DNA from: Pedobacter hiemivivus
GTDB lineage: Bacteria; Bacteroidota; Bacteroidia; Sphingobacteriales; Sphingobacteriaceae
DNA: 64,000 nt
Assembly: GCF_004331685.1 (NCBI RefSeq)
Contig: NZ_SJSM01000008.1
Location: 146,323-210,322 of the forward strand
Reading direction: 5' to 3'
Each line of letters starts with the position of its first letter. Within the stretch, counting starts at the first letter, position 1. The notes beneath the pieces are model-generated. The model saw nothing but the letters and a program-made list of their open reading frames with translations. It was not told the origin of the DNA and made no database searches. A program made the position numbers and the translations under genes. Positions 60,427-64,000 of this stretch are shown piece after piece.

Positions 60427-61824
60427 ATGAGATTAAACCTAAATATATTTTTATCCGGCATGCTACTGATCTCTGCTCTGCATGTTAATGCCCAACAGGC
60501 AAGTTACTGGCTTACCAAGTCCGACCGTTCTGTGTTGTTTGCTAAACAGCAAGGAAGTCTGGTGTTTAATAAACAGGAGTCGGTTAAGCCTACGATTATA
60601 GTTAATGATAAAGAAACCTTTCAATCCATTGATGGATTCGGCTTTGCTTTAACAGGTGGGAGTGCTCAACATTTGCTAAAAATGAGTGCTAAAGCCAGAA
60701 CCGCTTTATTAAAAGAACTATTCGCAACGAACAAAAATGACATTGGTATCAGTTACATACGCTTAACTATAGGTGCGTCAGACTTAAACGAAAAAGTGTT
60801 TTCGTACAATGATTTGCCCGAAGGGGAAACCGATTTGGAACAGGATAAGTTCGAACTTGGTCCGGATCGTGTAGATGTGATACCTATAATGAAGGAAATT
60901 TTGGCGATTAATCCCAATATCAAAATAATGAGTTCTCCCTGGTCTCCGCCACTTTGGATGAAAACGACTTATGATGCGCGAGGTGGAATGTTAAAGCCTG
61001 AATTTTACGAAGCTTATGCAAAATACTTTGTTCGTTATATCAAGGATATGAAAACCGAGGGTATTCCTATTGATGCGGTCACTATTCAAAATGAACCGTT
61101 ACATCCTGGTAACAATCCTAGTTTATTGATGGTTGCACCGGATCAGGCAATTTTTATTAAAAATAACCTTGGACCTGCATTTAAAAAAGCTGGTTTAGCA
61201 ACAAAGATTATCATTTATGACCACAATGCCGATCGTCCGGATTACCCAATTACCGTGCTTAATGATCCGGAAGCGCGTAAATATATTGACGGATCTGCTT
61301 TTCATCTTTACGGGGGTAAAATTGAAGCTTTAACCGATGTGCATGAGGCCCATCCAGATAAAAATATTTATTTTACTGAGCAAATGGTCATTGAGGGTGC
61401 TGAAGATGATAAAATCAATATCATATCGCCCGTTAAGAGGCTCATTATCGGCGCCAGCAGAAACTGGAGCAAGACTGTATTGGAATGGAATTTAACTTCA
61501 AATTCTGAAAATAAGCCTTTCACTGATAGGGGTGGATGTTCGATGTGTCAGGGAGCGGTAACAATTGATGGGGATCATGTTAAAAGAAATGTGGCCTATT
61601 ATTCTGTTGCCCATGCGGCTAAATTTGTGCGCCCGGGTTCCGTCCGGATTGCATCCAATGAGCCAAAGGATCTTTCTAATGTGGCCTTTAAAACTCCCGA
61701 TGGAAAAAACGTGCTAATCGTTGCCAATAGTGCTGCGGATAGCCAGGCGTTTAGCATTAGTTTTAATGGTAAATTGCTAAACTGTACAATCGGTAAGGGA
61801 GATGTTGCTACCTATATTTGGTAA
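60427..61824 (+). CDS. GH30 glycosidase (endo-beta-1,6-glucanase-like)
   Basis: 465 aa with a signal peptide (cleavage near VNAQQ, residue 22). Motifs: FQSIDGFGFALTGGSAQHLL, IRLTIGASDLNEKVFSYNDL, MSSPWSPPLWMKTTYDARGG, acid/base E223 (VTIQNEPLHPGNNPS), nucleophile E318 (IYFTEQM) and WNLTSNSENKPFTDRGGCSM. The short GASDL/SYNDLP and NEPLHPGNNPS forms are those of GH30 subfamily 3, whose studied members are endo-beta-1,6-glucanases. It would open beta-1,6-glucan, as found in fungal walls; this substrate is inferred from the subfamily likeness. It follows the first GH30 gene by 6 bp. Confidence 0.87.
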   Translation: MRLNLNIFLSGMLLISALHVNAQQASYWLTKSDRSVLFAKQQGSLVFNKQESVKPTIIVNDKETFQSIDGFGFALTGGSAQHLLKMSAKARTALLKELFATNKNDIGISYIRLTIGASDLNEKVFSYNDLPEGETDLEQDKFELGPDRVDVIPIMKEILAINPNIKIMSSPWSPPLWMKTTYDARGGMLKPEFYEAYAKYFVRYIKDMKTEGIPIDAVTIQNEPLHPGNNPSLLMVAPDQAIFIKNNLGPAFKKAGLATKIIIYDHNADRPDYPITVLNDPEARKYIDGSAFHLYGGKIEALTDVHEAHPDKNIYFTEQMVIEGAEDDKINIISPVKRLIIGASRNWSKTVLEWNLTSNSENKPFTDRGGCSMCQGAVTIDGDHVKRNVAYYSVAHAAKFVRPGSVRIASNEPKDLSNVAFKTPDGKNVLIVANSAADSQAFSISFNGKLLNCTIGKGDVATYIW

Positions 61825-61871
61825 GTTATTTCCATTTAAATAATGTTAACATTCATCAAAATATACTTTAT

Positions 61872-63626
61872 ATGTTTCAAAAATTAAGTCTCTTATTGCT
61901 AATATGGCTATCTGTTTTTTGTTCTTCGCGTAGTTTGGCGCAAGGATTTTTGCGGGCGGATGGTAAGAAAATTGTAAATGAAAAAGGGGAGAATGTCTTG
62001 TTAAGGGGCGTTGGACTTGGGGGCTGGATGTTGCAGGAAGGATACATGTTAAAAATAAATAAAGAGGGTCAGCAATACCGTATTCGCGAGAGACTAGAAG
62101 AGCTGATGGGGGCGAAACAGACCGGCGAATTTTATGACCTGTGGTTGGCCAATCATACGCGTAAGATTGATATCGATTCAATGAAAGCATGGGGATTTAA
62201 TTCTGTGCGGTTACCTATGCATTATAATTTATACACATTGCCTGTAGAAAAGGAATCTGTAAACGGACAAAATACATGGCTCGAAAAAGGTTTTGCCATG
62301 ACTGATTCCTTGTTGGCCTGGTGTAAGGCAAACCAAATGTATTTGATACTCGATCTTCATGCGGCCCCTGGTGGACAGGGTAATGATGTAAATATCTCAG
62401 ACCGTGATCCATCAAAACCCTCGTTGTGGGATAGTGAAGCCAACCAGCAAAAAACAATTGCCCTTTGGAGAAAGTTAGCAGAGCGTTATGTAAATGAGCC
62501 CTGGATTGGTGGATATGACTTGATTAATGAGCCCAACTGGGGTTTTGATGATCCAGTAAATGATAAAAACGGTACAAAAGAAAAAAATAATGCCCCTTTA
62601 AAAAAGCTGATGATCGACATTACCAAAGCGATTAGGGAGGTCGATAAAAAGCACATGATTATCATTGAAGGGAATGGTTGGGGTAATAACTACAACGGAA
62701 TCCTGCCCCAATGGGATAATAACATGGTGTTGAGCTTTCACAAGTATTGGAGTTACAATGATCAGGCATCTGCAGGTCATATGATTAAAGCAAGGGATAA
62801 GTATAATATTCCTGTTTGGGTTGGAGAGACTGGAGAAAATTCAAATGTATGGTTCACAGAAGCGATTCGTTTATTTGAAACGAACAACATTGGCTGGGCC
62901 TGGTGGCCATTAAAGAAAATAGGAGTCAATAATCCTGTGGAAATAAAATCAAACTTAAATTACGATAGCGTAGTTGGCTATTTAAATGGAGGTGGAAACA
63001 AGCCAAAAGAAAGTAATGTCTATAGCGGATTAATGGAACTTGCTGTCCACACCAGACTTGAAAATACAACCATTCATCGTGATGTAATTGATGCGATGAT
63101 ACGCCAGCCATTTTCTGCTGAAACCAAACCTTTTAAAAAGCATATAGTGCAGAACCGTATTGTGATAAACGCGGTAGATTATGATTTAGGTCGTAATGGG
63201 GTTGCTTATTTCGACAAGGATACGGCTGATTATCATGTTTCGAATGCAAAACACAAAGGAGGTAATAAAGGTCGGATGTATAGAAATGACGGTGTGGATA
63301 TTATAAAAGATCCGACCGCATACGAGGCTTATTACATCTACAACATTGAGTCCGGCGAATGGCTGAACTATACTATGGAGGTTAAAAAGAAGGGGAATTA
63401 TACAATTAAATTAAAAGTTGCCGCTGATAATGATAATGGGAGGATTTCAATCCTATCTAACGGAAAATTAGTCTCGAAGGATATTCTTGTTCCTAATACG
63501 GGAGGTTTAAGTGATTTTCAATTTATAGAAATAAAGAATGTCCCTCTAAATGCAGGGAAACAGACCCTAACAGTTTTAGCTGATGTTGGATTCTTTAATT
63601 TTAGCCAGCTTCAGTTTAATAAATAG
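61872..63626 (+). CDS. GH5 beta-glycanase with C-terminal CBM6-like domain
   Basis: 584 aa from ATG 61872. The ATG at 61818, inside the GH30 gene, would put 18 polar residues before a clean signal peptide (MFQKLSLLLLIWLSVFCSSR...LAQ). GH5 barrel (about 25-375): LRGVGLGGWMLQEGYML, FNSVRLPMHYNLYTLPVE, LILDLHAAPGGQGNDVN, acid/base in YDLINEPNWGF, MVLSFHKYWSYND and nucleophile in IPVWVGETGENSN. The C-terminal domain (about 440-584) is CBM6-like (YNIESGEWLNYTMEVKKKGN, VAADNDNGRISILSNG). Related enzymes act on beta-1,3/1,4/1,6-glucans; the GLGGWMLQEGYM opening resembles the exo-1,3-glucanase-like side of GH5. Last gene of PUL3. Confidence 0.88.
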   Translation: MFQKLSLLLLIWLSVFCSSRSLAQGFLRADGKKIVNEKGENVLLRGVGLGGWMLQEGYMLKINKEGQQYRIRERLEELMGAKQTGEFYDLWLANHTRKIDIDSMKAWGFNSVRLPMHYNLYTLPVEKESVNGQNTWLEKGFAMTDSLLAWCKANQMYLILDLHAAPGGQGNDVNISDRDPSKPSLWDSEANQQKTIALWRKLAERYVNEPWIGGYDLINEPNWGFDDPVNDKNGTKEKNNAPLKKLMIDITKAIREVDKKHMIIIEGNGWGNNYNGILPQWDNNMVLSFHKYWSYNDQASAGHMIKARDKYNIPVWVGETGENSNVWFTEAIRLFETNNIGWAWWPLKKIGVNNPVEIKSNLNYDSVVGYLNGGGNKPKESNVYSGLMELAVHTRLENTTIHRDVIDAMIRQPFSAETKPFKKHIVQNRIVINAVDYDLGRNGVAYFDKDTADYHVSNAKHKGGNKGRMYRNDGVDIIKDPTAYEAYYIYNIESGEWLNYTMEVKKKGNYTIKLKVAADNDNGRISILSNGKLVSKDILVPNTGGLSDFQFIEIKNVPLNAGKQTLTVLADVGFFNFSQLQFNK

Positions 63627-63627
63627 T

Positions 63628-63663
63628 CCCGAGGCTTTTATAGGCCTTCGGTAAGGCTTCGGG
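63628..63663 (+). terminator. Hairpin after PUL3
   Basis: cccgaggcttt (63628-63638) pairs with aaggcttcggg (63653-63663) with two G-T wobbles, two bases after the GH5 stop. The T tail is poor, so termination may be partial or Rho-aided. Confidence 0.6.
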
Positions 63664-63723
63664 CGCGCGTTTACAATGATAGGATTGTTAAAGGAATATC
63701 AAATGTCGATTCCTAAAAAAGCT

Positions 63724-63743
63724 ATACACTAAAAACAGTGTAT
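63724..63743 (+). promoter_or_regulatory. Hairpin overlapping the transposase start codon
   Basis: Seven-base perfect arms atacact and agtgtat around aaaaac. The right arm includes the A and T of the ATG at 63742-63744, so in mRNA the start would be partly paired and initiation dampened. Confidence 0.45.
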
Positions 63744-64000
63744 GGAAACAAAAGAAACGGAATTTCTTTATTCCTCTCGTAGGAATAATAAACAGCGCTT
63801 TGATAAGCGTTTAATAGCGCATATTGTTGATCTGGCGGAACAAGGCGTTCCTCGCAGAGATCTGGTAAATGATTATGGTATGAGCCCCGGTACGCTCATT
63901 GATTGGATAGCCAAATATGGTTCAGGCATAGCCAAGCACAAGCGTTATACCGCCGGAGAAAAGCGGTCGGTCATCCGGGCTATAAAAGCAGGAATGAGCG
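63742..64000 (+). CDS. Transposase, N-terminal helix-turn-helix part (IS3 OrfA-like), cut by window edge
   Basis: The first 86 codons from ATG 63742 (METKETEFLYSSRRNNKQRF). A helix-turn-helix is visible in IVDLAEQGVPRRDLVNDYGM with SPGTLIDWIAKYG, followed by KHKRYTAGEKRSVIRAI, which opens a second helix-turn-helix. This double-HTH layout is common in OrfA-type proteins of IS3 and related elements. The ATG overlaps the right arm of a hairpin (atacact/agtgtat, 63724-63730 with 63737-63743). The left end of the element is not defined. It marks the border of the PUL island. Confidence 0.7.
   Translation, partial: METKETEFLYSSRRNNKQRFDKRLIAHIVDLAEQGVPRRDLVNDYGMSPGTLIDWIAKYGSGIAKHKRYTAGEKRSVIRAIKAGMS

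Noticed and set aside
1..64000. tRNA, rRNA, CRISPR arrays, prophage or plasmid functions
   Set aside because: Intergenic regions were read for tRNA T-loop motifs, regular direct repeats and phage genes; none were seen. Repeats found are hairpins or FN3-coding repeats.

Overview
The window looks like a chromosomal segment of a Bacteroidota bacterium of the Sphingobacteriaceae type (Pedobacter-like). The evidence is SusC/SusD pairs, FecI/FecR-type sigma/anti-sigma pairs, type IX secretion sorting domains, PorP/SprF, split transketolase, FucP-type sugar permeases and promoters of the TTTG-N19/20-TAnnTTT type. No tRNA, rRNA or CRISPR array was recognised. All family names come from reading sequence motifs; no database search was run.

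Bases 1-13300 are mostly housekeeping. They hold the 5' end of a class III aminotransferase; an ECF sigma / anti-sigma-like / small periplasmic protein operon; a split transketolase divergent from a FucP-family sugar permease with two operator-like palindromes; a hybrid histidine kinase; a Bcp/PrxQ peroxiredoxin; an M23 peptidase; a fumarylacetoacetase-fold hydrolase; a small T9SS-sorted protein; the Kup potassium transporter; and a periplasmic cupin.

Bases 13400-63630 carry three adjacent polysaccharide-utilisation loci (PULs). PUL1 (13477-32410) has an ECF sigma factor and FecR, an STN-containing SusC, SusD, an Endo-H-like GH18, a T9SS type-B FN3/discoidin surface protein with its PorP/SprF partner, a GH92 alpha-mannosidase, a GH2 beta-mannosidase and a sugar permease. 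This fits release, trimming and import of high-mannose N-glycans. PUL2 (34967-47663) has SusC/SusD, two surface lipoproteins (DUF4959/DUF5000-like and DUF4998/DUF5013-like), GH9, ThuA, a DUF5009/HGSNAT-like acyltransferase and a GH18 chitinase-like enzyme, with a second ThuA gene convergent. It points to an amino-sugar glycan. PUL3 (48864-63626) has SusC/SusD, GH2-malectin, a PL38-like lyase, a GH88 unsaturated glucuronyl hydrolase, two GH30 enzymes and GH5-CBM6. It points to a glucuronate- and beta-glucan-containing glycan. Together they could dismantle fungal cell-wall material (mannoprotein, chitin/chitosan, glucuronan, beta-glucan); this is inference. An IS-type transposase fragment begins just after PUL3.

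The most unusual item lies between PUL1 and PUL2 (32557-34413). It is a 7TM-DISM membrane sensor fused through a coiled coil to the zinc-ribbon/N-terminal domain of an IS1595-type transposase, without the DDE catalytic core. Just downstream, the roughly 230-bp promoter/leader of PUL2 is a clear paralogue of the leader of PUL3, 14 kb away. I propose that the fusion is a membrane-tethered, transposase-derived regulator that may co-control PUL2 and PUL3, which have no other recognisable local regulator.
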